DNA of 60,000 nt from Takakia lepidozioides (GCA_030704615.1 CM060734.1:55384042-55444041), one strand, 5' to 3'. Shown: positions 48,316-60,000, counted from the first letter of the stretch. The notes: a model not told the origin generated them from the sequence alone. Numbers and translations: made by a program.

Positions 48316-50228
48316 ATGAATGCCCGAGGAACAACAAGCAAAAGAGGAAACAGAGGCAGCTCTGCGCCACGCTCGGGAGCAGCCCAACGCTCTCACTCCG
48401 CCCTAGCTGTCCATAGAGGGAAATCAAAGTGGATTATAAAAAACATCTTCATCTCCAATGGATCGGGAGACTCCATCTTGGGCAAAGGTTCAGGCCCATC
48501 GCTCGATATACAATCCCCATTGTCAGACGAAGGAATGTGGGAAGACTCCATACCCCAGGAGGTCGCCGGACAGCCTGTACTGGCCCTGGATAAGGAGAAG
48601 CTTAAATCCCAGGCGCAAAAACTCTCTCAAAGGGGGATTGTACTCTATTTCCCGGGCAAACTCGGGTCTAGGAAATCGGTTCGCGGATGGATAGCCTTGC
48701 ACCTTGGCGCTGAAGGAGGACTTGCTCATCACTTTTGCTTGCCCATGGGCAGAGGTTTCTATCTGGTTCTTTTTTGTTCTCTAGTGGAAGCAAAGATGGC
48801 GCTACAGTTCAATACCCAGACTTTTGCTGTGAAGGTTTTCATTTTTCCTTAGACCCATGGCTGGGGCCACAAACAAGGAGTAATGTGGAAACCAAGGGTC
48901 ATTGCAATTCCCTTTCTACCTGCGACATGCTTAACTTCTCTCCTAGAAATCGGTGCAAGCTTCAACACGTTCATTGGTTCCCTCAACGTTTTTGAGCCAA
49001 TTCAGGATACCAGTGCAAGAAGCGTTGATACGGAAATTGTGCACTTCGATTTCAACAGGGATAACAGAGTTCCAAAGCTGGTAGTGCTAATGCCGGAGTC
49101 TAAGCCAATAGGTACCTCCATCAAACTCCCCACATTGGATGACTCGTTCATTGTCGTTGCAATCAGGGAGGAGCTCATCTCCACAATATGCTTCCAGTGT
49201 GGTGGTGAGAATCACGTTCGCTCCTGCTGTCCAAAACTGGGCAGGAACTCTATCTTGTATGCAACCAATGGTAATCTCCCACATTTTGACAAGACAGAAT
49301 CATCTTTTAAAAATGGGATACCGAACGACGCTGCACAGGTTCAGGGGGAGCTAACATGGGGATTATTCAAGGGGGACAGACTGCTAAAAAAAGAAAAAGA
49401 TCAAGTGGGGGCTTGGCCAAATGGATTCATCCCAACCGCCCATACGACACTAACCCTGTCAGAGTCAAAGATGCTTGGGCTTCATTTCCTTTCTCGGAAG
49501 AAGAACTGCAGTTATTGGGCAGTGCTAGTCTCACAATCTCCTTTCTCAAGCTCCATTCCTTCTCAAGAAGGCCGCTAACCGGTTGGGCCTCTGGATCTGC
49601 ATATGCTCGCGACAGAGCTGCAATTTGTGTTACTCCTCTTGTCTACACGTTCTCTGAAGAGTACACAAATTTTTGCATCCAAGATGATGGAGAAGGCTTC
49701 CGCTCGGCCTAGGTTGAGGAATCCATTTCCGAGAATTTCGGTGTTGGAAGAGAGAAGGATATCACTCTTCTCTTGACAAATCAGATTCTCAATGAGTTCT
49801 TTCCTCACATTTCCCTCTCTCTATCTCATCTGCAGCACATATGCATCATGGTGGAAAACAATGACACCCTTGTAAATCTGGCAGTCATTCATGTACTCCC
49901 AATTTTCCACTCCAGCGACCTCCAAGATATGCACAAACCGAACAAGGGGCTGTGGGTAGACGGATTTGGTTTGTCCTACAGGGTAGACAACCTTACTACT
50001 TGGGCCCGCAGCTCCCTCATCCTGGAGGAAGGGCAGCGAATGGTGGCTGAACTTGAGAGTTCGCAGAAGCGCAAGGGTCTGGCATACAAGAAAAACAAGA
50101 AAAATCAGGAATTGGAGCCTAACAACATCAAGGAGATGGTGCTTTACAAAGAGGCTGCCATGTTGTTGTCTTCCAATGTGGCGCAAAAAATCACTGAGCT
50201 GCTGCAGCCAGAGGAGACGGAAGCATAA
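48316..50228 (+). pseudogene. LINE ORF1 (nucleic-acid-binding), frameshifted
   Basis: The opening frame runs 178 codons to a stop at 48852. Protein-like sequence continues in another frame from 48883 (PRVIAIPFLPATCLTSLLEIG) with the zinc knuckle CFQCGGENHVRSCC at about 49192-49234. A further frame (49773-50228) ends basic and helical (KRKGLAYKKNKKNQ). In related elements these belong to one ORF1 that coats the RNA. Confidence 0.75.
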
Positions 50229-50631
50229 CATCTCATGCTTACGCTCCTCTCTTGTTCTTTGTGCTTGATGCATCCAACATAAAAAAGGGCTGGATTTTGA
50301 TGCTTCAATACACTTTTGGAGATCACAAAATGCTACCTGGCTGGTGTGATGTTGACATCCCTCTACATTCAAATGAAGCTGTCTGTTTTCTTTCTTCCAA
50401 ACTAGCCTGGGAGCTGTCATTGAAGGACCTATCTGTACTGACAGATACCAGGAACCAATTTATGGAATGGGATTGTACTAACAAGAGGAAAAAGTCTAGG
50501 CAGTTCTTTGTTTGGAATTTTTCTGTTGCCCTACCCCCCCCCCCCCCCCAGCTGGGTTTAGGTGGATTCACACATTAACGCTTCATTCCCTCTTGGCCAT
50601 CAAATCGTGGTGAAACCACGGGCATATTCAC

Positions 50632-53600
50632 GAACTTCACCCTATTTAGCTGGAACATCCGAGGAATAGGCTTTGATCACTCTGCCCCGAAAAGGGCAAG
50701 AATCAGACACTGGACCTCAAATCTTATTAACCGTTCTTCTCTTATTTTCCTCCAAGAGCATAAGCTAGATTCAGCTAAAATTGCTTCGCTGGGTGCTTCT
50801 ACTTGGCCTTCTTCATCTGCCTTTTCGAACCCTACGGTTGCCGATTCCTGAGGGGGAACTACGATTTTGGTCTCCCCTTCTTTGGGCCCTAGCATTCTGT
50901 CAAATGAGATTTGGGTCCAGGGTCGTGTACAGCTTGTTATAATGAACCTTGGCCCGACCATTGGGAATATAGGGGTTCTCAATGTCTATGCCCCAAACAA
51001 TGAAGAAGAGCGGGTAGATCTCTGGTCTAATATGAGGGTGAAAGTTCTGCAGCATGTACACATTCAGCACTCACTACAGGAAAAAAAGGGGGTTTTGGAC
51101 GTCGCGGCGTCGGAAAACAACCTTTATGAGTAGGGGGGAAGAACCAAATTTGCGACGCCCGGGCGTCGCCAAAAAAACGTCGCAAATTTGCGACGCCGAC
51201 GCGATTTGCGACGCCCGGGCGTCGAAAAAAAAAAACCCTACTATACAATGCAGAATTAGCACCGTCCGGGTGTCGCAAAGTGCGACGCCCAGACGTCACA
51301 ATTTAAGGAGGTACATTTGAATTTAGGCGGGAAAATTTGAATTTCAAAAACTTGTTGACCATTGGCTCCGACGTTGACCATTGACTCCGGTTCTGTCTAA
51401 TGGCAATATGTTCATTGTTCTACATATATCATGCAATGCATACTTGAACTAAGACCTCTACGTTTTAACATTTCTAAGACACTACAAACTAACCAACACA
51501 CCTACGTTACATCTATGTATCACAAAAGCAATCTAAATATATATACATACATATAAATATTTTCTTCAAGTTCCTTCAAGTTCTTCTAAGGGGGTATCTC
51601 TTGTGACGTCGGGGAGTTGCAACCTCCACAGTCTTAGTGCCCAGCCCCAGCCCCAGCGTCGTTGTCGTTGTCGCACCTCCCCACCGTCAGGCGCCCAAAA
51701 TGACGTCCTTGTGATGACCTAAGCTGACCACAACACCATTGCGACCCACTATGGCGACGTCGTTGCGAACCCCTAGCGTCGCAACGTTGGACGTCCGCGG
51801 GGCGCCCCTAGCGACGCTTTTGTGAAGTTGAGGGCAAAAAAAAACCCAAAAAAAAAAAAAAAAAAAAAAAAACTCCCACTGTGGTGATGCTGTTGCGACG
51901 CCCCGGCGTCGTAGAGGCGTTGGGGCGCCCTTAATGACGTTTTTGCGACGCCGAGGCGTCGCAACGTCCAAAAAATAAAACAAAAAATAAATAAATCTTT
52001 TTTGGGATTTCCGACGCCGAGGCGTCACAAGAAAAAAAATCCGTCGCAGCGAGGGCCTTCTTTTCCCCTTCATGCCACCTTACGACGGCTGGGCGTCGTA
52101 ACGGTGTCGCAGCGGGGGATTGCGACGTCGGGGCATCGCAAAAAAGCGCCGCAGGCTCGGCGTCGCGGGCTCAACACCGCGCGGGGCGTGGGGTGCGGCT
52201 GGCATCGCAAACCCCCCCCTCATTTGTTGTAGTGACTGGTTGGTAGGTGGTGATTTCAATATGGTTGAGTTTGATAATGACTGTTTTGGCTCCAACGTCC
52301 ATGGTCTCTCGGTCGCTGAAAGAGACTCCTGGGACTCACTCTGTCTGGCAATGGGTCTCTTAGATGCCTCCCCACCAAACCTCTCGCTCGCTCGGTTAGA
52401 CAGGTTCTATTGCTCAGCCCACTTGCTCAACTGGTTTATAAGATCCCCTATTGTTCCAATAGCCCCTGGCTTTGATCATGCCCCAATCCAGCTATCTCTC
52501 CACACCCCTGGGTCAAGGGTCAAGGGAAGGGGTTTCTTCAAATTAAACCCGACACTACTCTTAGACCAAAAGGTCATTCTTCATCTCCAAAGGGTTTGGT
52601 CCTCTGCTGACCTCCCCTCCTCTCACTCCTCCCCCACTCTTCTTTTTCTGTCCAAACTTCACAACCTCATAAAAGTATGTCAGGAACTGTCCAAGAAAAA
52701 GGCAGAAGAGACCTCTAGAAAAGAGAAAGCCCTCACAAAGTGCCTTCATGTCTGTCAGTTTCAACTTCAAAGCGGAAGAGACGATGCTCAGACATGGATA
52801 TCTTATAACACGGCTAAGAAAAACCTGTCACTGCTTATCCACTGCAGAGAGCACTTCATGAGAATTAAAGCTGGGATCAACTGGTCGCTTAAGGGGGAAA
52901 AAATGTCTAAGTATTCTTCGTGATCACTCTGGCCTTCCATCTTCCGTGCCAAAAAAGATGAGCAGTATTGCTGCAGCTTTTTTCAAGCAGCTTTTTGAGA
53001 AAAGAGACCATACACCAATGGTGGTGGAGGCAAGGAACACTTTACTGAGCAACATTCCCTGCTCCCTTTCTGCAATGGATAATGCCAAGATGGATGAACC
53101 TTTTATTACAAATGAGTTGGTAAGGCGGTGCATGCCTTGACCTCCCTCAAAAGTCCAGGCCCTGATGGCCTCCCAATAGAATTGTTCAAGGCTCTATGGT
53201 CAACCCTAGGAGAAGACTTTCTTAGTATGGCTAATGACATCCTACAGAAACAGATAATGCCCTCTCAAATCTCTGAAGGTCTCATCACTCTCATTTACAA
53301 GAAGGGTGAGAGAGATAATGTGGCTAACTATAGACCCATTACATTGCTAAATTTAACGTACAAGATCATTGCCAAGGCTCTGGCTTTAAGGATCCAACCT
53401 CTGTTGCCTAGGATTATCAAAAAGGAGCAGACTGGTTTCCTAAAAGACCGCATGATTTTAGACAACATTTTATTGGCTCATGAAGCACTTCATAGAGCTT
53501 CTATCAACAATCAGCCTTTGGCTTTCTTGATGCTTGATTTTGAAAATGCCTTTGACTCTATAGATTGGACCTTCCTCCTAGCTGCTCTAGAAAAGACAAG

Positions 53601-55803
53601 TCTGAATGGTCATTTCTTGTCTTGGGTTAAGATTTTGCTGCAGTCGGCTTCCAGTAAGGTAATGGTAAATGGTGTCATATCCAATGCCTTTCCAATCTCT
53701 AGGTCGGTCAGGCAAGGGTGCCCCCTGGCACCTTTTTTTTTTTTCTGATTGCAGCCGACTCTCTTGGGCATCTCTTTGAAGCAAGACATGACATTGTAGG
53801 CCTCCATCTCCCTACATTTTTGCCGGAGATGGTCAAACTATCTATGTACGCCGATGACACATCCTTGTTGTTGGACAACTCAACCCAAGCCAACATTGAT
53901 ACAACTATGCAGGCCCTACAAATATTCTGCCTAGGATCTGGTCTAAGGATCAACTGGGGAAAATCTATGGGTACTCTCTCGCAGTTGCAAAATCAAGCAT
54001 CCTCTTCGCATTGCAATCCTTGGGGGCAAGACCTGGGCTTGAAATGGCTTCAAGATGGTCAGTCACACACACTCCTAGGCCATCAAATTGGACTTAACTT
54101 GTCTTAGCAGAGCATAATGCAGGCTGTGCTTACAAGGTTAAAAAGATCTCTGGCCCATTGGAGTTCGTCAATGTTATCCATTGCTGGTAGAGCACTGGTG
54201 GCCAACCAATGCTACTTGGCTCCTGTTGGTTTTCAGCAGCTGTTTGGGACCCAAGTACAACAATGGTGAAGGAGATTAAGGCTCTAATCCGAAACTTCAT
54301 TTGGGGTGCAACAACGCAAGCTCTTGTCAGACGAGCACTTGTCTCTTGGGAGTAGCTCTGTCAATCAAAACGCAAGGGAGGTCTCGGGATTTTAGACCCA
54401 ACAACGCAAATTAAGGCATTGTTGGCCAAATGGATCCCGAGAGCTATAGCTCATCGCCATAGCCCCTGGAGCAAATTGATACAGCCGTACCTGATGGGTG
54501 CAATGCCTACATCATCCACTTTATGGGCACAATCCTTGCGTTGGATCGTACAAGGCAGAAATGCAAATGTACACCTGGGATCCCGCCCCTGGCAGTCAAT
54601 TTGGGCGGCTTCATAGTCCGTCAGGTGCTCTCTCACCCAAAGACCTCCCCTGAATTTTGCGGAGGCCTACCGTCAACCTCTTTTTGGGAACAACAATATG
54701 AACTCTACCATGTTGTTTCAGCAAACACCTAAGTGGGCGTTTTGGGAACAATCTGGCTTCATACATTTAGGCAGTATTTGGGAGAATGATCAATTTATGC
54801 CTGCTACGGAGGTCTCTCGTTTCGTAGGCCCTAGACGTGCCAGGTCCTGGCCTTCATTGATTGCAGCTGTGCCAGATTACATGCCTCCCTTGCTCAGAGA
54901 CAGAGACCTCTGGACTTTGCCTGCCTGGACGGCCTCCACAACCAATGGTGGAAAACATGGTCCTCTTGGTTCTATCCGTGGAGGGAAGCATGGCTTCGGG
55001 CATTGGTTTTATGCAGATTATAAGGGCAACCTGCAGCTTAGGGGTTCTATGGACATGCATAGGCAATTTTTGTTTCCCATTAGGATGTTGGATGACAAAA
55101 GAAATGCCAACCCAACACTGCCAACAGGGCTGGAGATGCAATGGGCATACCATTGTTCTTTGATTTGGTTTTTATCTTACCCTCTGGATGCCTTGCAGTT
55201 TGACCCGGGTGAATGGAGCTGGAAAGATGAAAAGAAATCCCCCTTCTTTGCCTACTTAGTCAAATTGGGTTACACTCTCATGAAACCTGCTACATCTTTC
55301 TTGGCCGAGTGGAATGAAAAATGGGGGCATCTCAGCCTCACGCAACCTGTTTGGGACTTAGTGTGGAAGGATATCTGGAAAAAGAGAGACCAGCCAAAAT
55401 CCAAGGCTTCTTATAGAAGATAGCTCACAAAATTTTGTTAGTCCATGTTAAGACTCAGCTTAATAACACTATTTGCAATCAATGTCTGGCCCAGCCTGAA
55501 TCCATCGAGCACTATCTCGTGGAATGCTTTCTTCCAGCTAGAGTATGGCGAGTGGTGCTGCATTTCTACTCTAATTGGGAGTCATTCCCAACCCCTACCC
55601 CCTCCTCTTTGCTCCTTCTGAATTTGCTACCAGGCAACACTCTTTGTATTTGCCCAGTATGGGCTAGTCTTAGGGCTCTAACTATGTATAGAAGGCTAGA
55701 TGCAAATTTGTTTATGAGGGAAGACCCCCAAGGCGCAGGTCCATTCTTTTCTGCATCTATCAGGACCTACTCACTGAGGGGAGGAAAGCGCGGGGCATAT
55801 TGA
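50632..55803 (+). pseudogene. LINE ORF2 (endonuclease and reverse transcriptase), broken
   Basis: Endonuclease: FSWNIRGIGFD, IFLQEHKLD, then a stop near 50850, GVLNVYAPNNEEER, and after the CACTA insertion LVGGDFNMVEFD and LDRFYCS. Reverse transcriptase: SPGPDGLPIELFK at about 53155, NYRPITLLN, FLMLDFENAFDSIDW, SVRQGCPLAPF, and the catalytic YADD at about 53848. A T-run at 53731-53743 shifts the frame just after GCPLAP. The tail has NQCLAQPESIEHYLVEC (zf-RVT-like). Many stops and shifts; no active enzyme is possible. Confidence 0.88.
51072..52234. mobile_element. non-autonomous CACTA (En/Spm) transposon with 3-bp target duplication ACT
   Basis: The element starts CACTACAGGAAAAAAAGG and ends TTTGTTGTAGTG, the inverted CACTA ends. 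It is flanked by ACT at 51069-51071 and 52235-52237. Removing the element and one ACT rejoins the LINE endonuclease in frame (QH then WLVGGDF), so the insertion site is exact. It is 1,163 bp and encodes no transposase. Both ends carry many copies of a GC-rich palindromic motif, TGCGACGCC..GGCGTCGCA, typical of the subterminal repeats bound by CACTA transposases, plus a long A run (about 51837-51871). Confidence 0.92.
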
Positions 55804-56405
55804 TTGTAGCTCTTTCCAAATGCTCCGAACAACGAGGGAGGAAGCTCATCGATGCTTTTCATGAGTCCTGGGGTAAAAGTGGCGTTCTCGGAACCAACTT
55901 TCCCAACATGCGGTTCCACTGGCAGGTCACTACGCCTGCTGCCTGGGATGTCCCCTGGTGAAGGCGAGGATGGAGACTCCAATTGGAGGCACAAGAAGGC
56001 GCGAGTTACCAAGTCTAGAACCCAACTGCGTTTTTAGATCATCATCTGCTGGGTCTCTAGTCAAGCTTTAATCTTTACTCCATGTCTTGCTTTCTACGAT
56101 TCAACCTTTTCTCATTGCGTGATAGAACTCCTTTCCTATCACCTCCATGCTAGTTTTGCTAGCTCAGATCTCCCTTAGAACTCCATGCTGCATCTGCTCC
56201 CTTCTAGAACACCTGCTCTCTGCTACATCTGCTTCTGTTTCTTGATTTAGCTGGTACTCTTATGTTACGGGGAAGTTTTCCCTCGGTGAGCCTTTACGGC
56301 CTCCCTAGGTGGTTATTTTTTCCACCTGTTTGGACACTTTTTATTTTAATTTGATTAAAAGGGCCTTGTTCCCCCTTCTCCGGAAAAAAAAAAACAAAAA
56401 AAAAA

Positions 56406-56659
56406 CCCCAACTAGAATATAACAAGAAGTGCCCGCGAGGGGAAGAGGTTTTTATTAGCTAAGGGTGGCCTCAATATATATGAGAAAACAATAGTATTAA
56501 TGTAAGAACTTAATGCACGTGTGCAATCTGACTGTGCTCTCGTTGAATGCAGGCAACACATTGAGCTGCTTCTCCATGGGGGCCCTATCACATGATCCCC
56601 GCCCCTTGACTCAGATTCATGGATGCAAGCTAGCATAATTGTGGATCTCTATAAATTGT
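56406..56659. other. LINE 3' flank
   Basis: Short AT-rich stretch between the A-tail and the tandem repeats. No feature recognised. Confidence 0.4.
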
Positions 56660-57060
56660 AGCAAGTGTAATTCTGGGTTGGTGTAACCCTGGATAGTGTC
56701 ACCCTACATCTTGAGTAATTCCTCCTAGTCCACGTTATATTTAGTCAAATTTGGACACTATCAAAATTTGAGACCAAGTGTGAGTTATGCCGAGTAGAGT
56801 TACACTCCCCCGCCACGTAATTGGGTGTAACCCCAAGTGGAATTAGTGTCACCATGTGTCTTTGTAACTCCTATTAGTCCATTTTATACTAAGCAAAATT
56901 TGGACTTCATCAGATTTTGAGATCAAGTGTGAGTTATGCCGAGTACAATTACACTCCCTTCCATGTAACCCAGTGTAACCCCGAATGGAGTTACATTCCA
57001 TGACATGTAACCCGGTGTAACCTCAAGTGGAGTTAGTGTCACCTCGTGTCTTGTCTAACT
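56660..57060. repeat. tandem direct repeats, about 150 bp unit, 2 to 3 copies
   Basis: Recurring blocks: GTGTAACCC, TTAGTGTCACC, TAATTCCTCCTAGTCCA / TAACTCCTATTAGTCCA, AAATTTGGAC, AAGTGTGAGTTATGCCGAGTA, and TTACACTCCC. Two nearly full units and one partial third unit abut the start of the SWIM-type relic. The unit is non-coding. Confidence 0.75.
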
Positions 57061-58577
57061 CCTCATGCACAGAAAAGAGTCTGCCAAAACTAGATTCATG
57101 GCTTGCATGGTGGCACTACAGATATCGAATGTGGGGCCAATGGATGAGAGAGGACATGGATGTGGAGGCAGATGCAGATATGCCTACCACTAATTTGTCT
57201 GAGGCAGTCCATTCTGCTTGGTGGAAGACAGCAGGCAATGGGAAAAAAATGAAGGTGGATCTATATGAGGCCACCATGCATGACATGTCACGAGCTCTTT
57301 TGCAGCAGGCAACATTTTACAGGCACACCACAGGAAAGACATGGGGGACGGGGCTCGACAAAGAGGAGCTCATGTTGCGTCAAGCAGCTAGATCTAATAG
57401 CCCAGCAAAAATGGGTAAGGTTGTACGTGGCATAGTAGCTGGAACACCCATGCACACAAGGGGGGTTCAATTGGAGGGAGACAATCGCACTATTCCAGTC
57501 AAACGCAAGTTAGGCGATGAGCATGGTGGGCCAAACGAATCTTGGAGGTGTGATATGAATGTAAAGACTGTTCCAGTGCGCGCCACTGGGATGCCCAGTC
57601 CACCAGCCATCTAGGTTCGTCAGCTCCAAATCAAGTCATGACATTCCTAGTTCTTCGACTTTCTGTGAGACAAATCCACATGTTGCTATCCCTCCTCAGC
57701 CAATGCAATGGGGAAATCCAGTGAGAGAGACACAAGACTTTTCCGATGCATTGTTCAGGATTCAGCGGACAGGTCCTGCTTCCATGGTTCGTTGTTCTAC
57801 CTTGGTTGGAGTTTCTAAAGATAAATGCAAAGCGCTCATCAGGAAAGGTAAAGGAAGTCCTGCACCTTGCTTCACTGGCAAGTTACTAGCACCGAACATG
57901 AAAGAACCAAAACTGCAAGTTTTTTGGTTTTGCCCCACAGATGTTTTGTCGTGTGTTGGAGGGACCGTGCCATCCTATTGCTTGGGAAAACCGGGTATAC
58001 CTAACGTGTGGCCTGTGAAGGTTGGAACCAACCTTACACAAGAAGAGGTTGACAACTTGACCCTTGCAGGTTTTCGACTAGTCCATCCTCCCAACGTTCC
58101 TGATCCGAACTTTCCTGTGGGACCACTTCCAGTGGAACAACATATGCATCAAGGTGTTGTCCTTCCTGTGGGTAAGTATCCCACTACACGCTATGGGGTG
58201 CGCATTCGGCGTCGGATCCGACTCCTCGACACTTGAGTCGCCAAGAGTCAGCGGAGACTCTTATTGCTGAGGTTCGTGGATTCAGAAACGTGCCTCAGCC
58301 AGGTTATGGGAGAATTTACCAGCTACAAACAGAGGGATCTACCAGAGCAGGATTGGTTTACAATGTATACATTGGTCAGTTTCCATCTTGGTATTGTCCC
58401 GACTTTGATGAGCTATCTGTCAAGAAGAAAAAACAAACATATCTACCTTGTAAGCACATGTACTTCATGTACAACGTGCATCTAGGATGCGCCGGGGCTT
58501 ATGAGATCCACCAACCTTCCCTTAGCCAGTTAGAGGTTAGGGCTATGCTAAAGAAGGACCCTAGTTCAACTTCTTAG
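57050..58577 (+). pseudogene. frameshifted gene with a SWIM-like zinc motif, possibly transposase-derived
   Basis: Three protein-like frames follow each other. 57027-57614 has WLAWWHYRYRMWGQWMRED, MPTTNLSEAVHSAWW and DLYEATMHDMSRALLQQ. The +1 continuation from about 57600 (PVHQPSRFVSS, then MQWGNPVRETQDF) runs to 58236 with VFWFCPTDVLSC and VGTNLTQEEVDNLTLAGFR. A third, from about 58233, has GRIYQLQTEGSTRAGLVYNV and the zinc-like WYCPDFDE..YLPCKHMYFMY, resembling the CxCxnCxH SWIM finger of MULE-type transposases with the first Cys missing. It ends at 58577. Frame changes at about 57600 and 58230 may be frameshifts or unseen introns. I do not recognise the full protein; mobile-element origin is inferred from the SWIM-like motif and setting. 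Confidence 0.5.
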
Positions 58578-58667
58578 TGACACATGAAATGCACAAAAAA
58601 AGAACCTCTAACTTGTGCCGTTCATTTTCATGCATGTGACATGTAATTATCTTGTTACTACTTTATT

Positions 58668-58895
58668 CCAAACATGACACATAGCATTTGTTAGTACAAA
58701 AGTTCCTATTTTGGTTAAAATGGAACTTGTGTACCTGTCATACAAGTTTTCAAAATTATAGAACTGCTTGGCATTACAAACAGACATGCAATGTGGTGGT
58801 TCCAAACATGACACATATGCATTTGTTAGTACAAAAGTCCATATTTTGGTTAATATGAAACTGTTTTCCTTGAATACAAGTTTGCAAACTATTAC
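58668..58895. repeat. direct repeat, two copies of about 95 bp
   Basis: Two copies start CCAAACATGACACATA (58668 and 58801) and share GCATTTGTTAGTACAAAAGT, TATTTTGGTTAA and ATACAAGTTT. It lies just after the SWIM-type relic and is non-coding. Confidence 0.8.
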
Positions 58896-59662
58896 TTTGG
58901 CCAGGGATCTTGTATTCTCTTCAGTTTAAGGTAGTGCATTAGTTGGAGTTAGTGGTCACATGCATCTTTGACCATTGACTACTGATTTTGTTAGCTAAGA
59001 TTTTTATTTTATTTTTTTCTATATACATATGATGTAACATTTGCATATGCAATAAATACGTCGTATTCTATGTTATATAACTCCACTGCATACAATCTAC
59101 AATGTGTGCATACAAATTTGTCACATGCATATATAATAAGGGATTTTGTGCATGCATGCACGCAACCTGTGCATATGGAATAGCAACCCCCAATACTCTC
59201 GACATAGACAAGAAACAGTGAATGCTTGCGACGTTCATCACAATGGAGTCAATCTGAATAATCTGCACTTACTGTCCGCCCTAAACTATACTGAGTGTCG
59301 TTGCCGCCAATCACTTACACATATATGTCATTGCACAACACCGATCCGGCAGGTCCCACTCTTTTGTGATTGTCGTTACGCCGTTCACTCTTGCTCAAAA
59401 CCTTTCTGTTCCTGTGTCCCTAGAATCATAGTGTTTTGTTTTGAATTCGGCAGGATCAGCTTTGCTTGTGTAGATGGTTCTGAATTTGTTTCACACCATT
59501 CATTGTGAGTTGAGACGAGACAGAGTGATGGTCGTTACCGCCGTTCACTATTTGCACATTACTCAGTCAGATTTGAATGGCATCGTGCAGAAAACTGTGA
59601 GGTCCAAGCCTACATGATGAGAGGGGAAAGGATCTGGAGATGGGGACGAGTCTAGAAAAAGT
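58896..59662. other. AT-rich intergenic with repeated GTCGTTACCGCC-like motifs
   Basis: AT-rich and TGCATA-rich to about 59170. Between 59290 and 59550, GTCGTT.CCGCC followed by GTTCACT or ATCACT occurs three times imperfectly (about 59298, 59370, 59530). A 120-codon frame (59146-59508) is Cys-rich but otherwise unlike any family I know. Confidence 0.35.
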
Positions 59663-60000
59663 TAAGAGAATAACGATGAAGCAGATGAATCTGAAGTGCA
59701 CTACCTTGACAAGGTGAAAGAACTCATGTCATTCCAGAAGGTAAACTCTCAGGAGGTTATAAGGGACATGCTCGTATCTGGAGGGCGTCTGGACATCCCT
59801 CTATGCCGGATGATATCTATGTCTGTTGTGCGTCCACCTCTTTCCCATGACATAACAAAATTGGAGAGTGATTTCGTGCATGGATACAGACTTGGTGCAC
59901 AAGTTTTTTATGTGTCACTGACGGATACAAATGGGAAAAGCACATTAGTGTCTCCAGAGATCAGTGATACCTGGGATGAGTGCTGGAAAGATGCTAATGA
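59663..60000 (+). CDS. unrecognised protein-coding frame, truncated by the right edge
   Basis: An open frame runs from just after a TAA at about 59660 to the window end, about 110 codons. It begins acidic (NDEADESEVHYLDKVKELM), then QEVIRDMLVSGGRLDIPLC, SVVRPPLSHDI, FVHGYRLGAQVFYVSLTD and SDTWDECWKDAN. The composition is that of a real, soluble protein. The first in-frame Met is in KELMSFQKV; an upstream exon is possible. I cannot name the family. Its closeness to the SWIM-type relic suggests they may belong together. Confidence 0.45.

Larger units (their letters stand above)
48316..56405 (+). mobile_element. L1-type non-LTR retrotransposon (LINE), degenerate, interrupted by a CACTA element
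   Basis: Order matches plant L1 elements: ORF1 with a zinc knuckle, then ORF2 with AP endonuclease, reverse transcriptase and a C-terminal Cys/His motif, ending in an A-rich tail (about 56384-56405). Both ORFs carry stops and frameshifts, so the copy cannot move itself. The endonuclease is split at 51069-52237 by a DNA transposon. The 5' end is set at the ORF1 start only; the true end may lie further left. No target duplication was found around the copy. Confidence 0.9.

Noticed and set aside
51027-52295. Arg-rich frames of up to 128 codons over the CACTA element
   Set aside because: They arise from translating GC-rich palindromic subterminal repeats and poly-A/T runs; not a transposase.
59146-59508. 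120-codon Cys-rich frame
   Set aside because: No recognisable domain pattern, AT-rich repeat setting, and Cys spacing without a known motif; left as intergenic.

Overview
This window is nuclear DNA of a land plant. It carries spliceosomal GT-AG introns, plant-type housekeeping genes (eIF3g, RFC3, agmatine deiminase), a galacturonosyltransferase of the GAUT10/11 type, early light-induced proteins (ELIPs), an NPF/PTR transporter relic, and intronless PLS-class pentatricopeptide (PPR) genes, one with a full DYW editing domain. DYW-PPR copies, PPR debris and ELIPs next to LINE, CACTA, Mutator-like and copia remains suggest a seed-free vascular plant (lycophyte or fern) or a bryophyte. That placement is inference, and no species is claimed.

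Layout. 1-1396 (-): eIF3g, running off the left edge. 2064-7695 (+): complete 11-exon RFC3, divergent from eIF3g across about 670 bp. 8270-9881: a 1.6-kb foldback Mutator-like element with a 9-bp target duplication. 10075-14237 (-): complete 10-exon agmatine deiminase, divergent from an intronless 948-aa DYW PPR gene (14594-17440).

17977-37846 is the most striking part: a 20-kb palindrome. Two arms of about 9 kb flank a 2.2-kb spacer. Each arm carries an intact two-exon ELIP gene; the pair is head to head, with mirror-image G-boxes. Each arm also carries a GAUT gene convergent with its ELIP. The right-arm GAUT is intact (5 exons, about 548 aa). The left-arm GAUT was destroyed by a nested 2.6-kb inversion that also lost sequence at both breakpoints. 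Both arms hold a decayed PPR fragment. The spacer holds a degenerate Dof zinc-finger gene, and the inner edge of the right arm carries a copia-type LTR fragment.

38927-41267 (+): a second PPR gene whose E/E+ tail is decayed and whose DYW domain is gone. 41852-45323 (-): an NPF/PTR transporter with three frameshifts. 48316-56405 (+): a dead L1-type LINE, split in its endonuclease by a 1,163-bp CACTA element with a 3-bp target duplication. 56660-60000: tandem repeats, a frameshifted gene with a SWIM-like zinc motif, and an unrecognised reading frame leaving the right edge.

Functionally these are independent plant genes, not a pathway cluster. The likely living genes are eIF3g, RFC3, agmatine deiminase, PPR-DYW, two ELIPs and one GAUT. 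The rest is duplication, inversion and transposon debris. All exon limits were read by hand from splice signals and remembered family similarity; no search was run.
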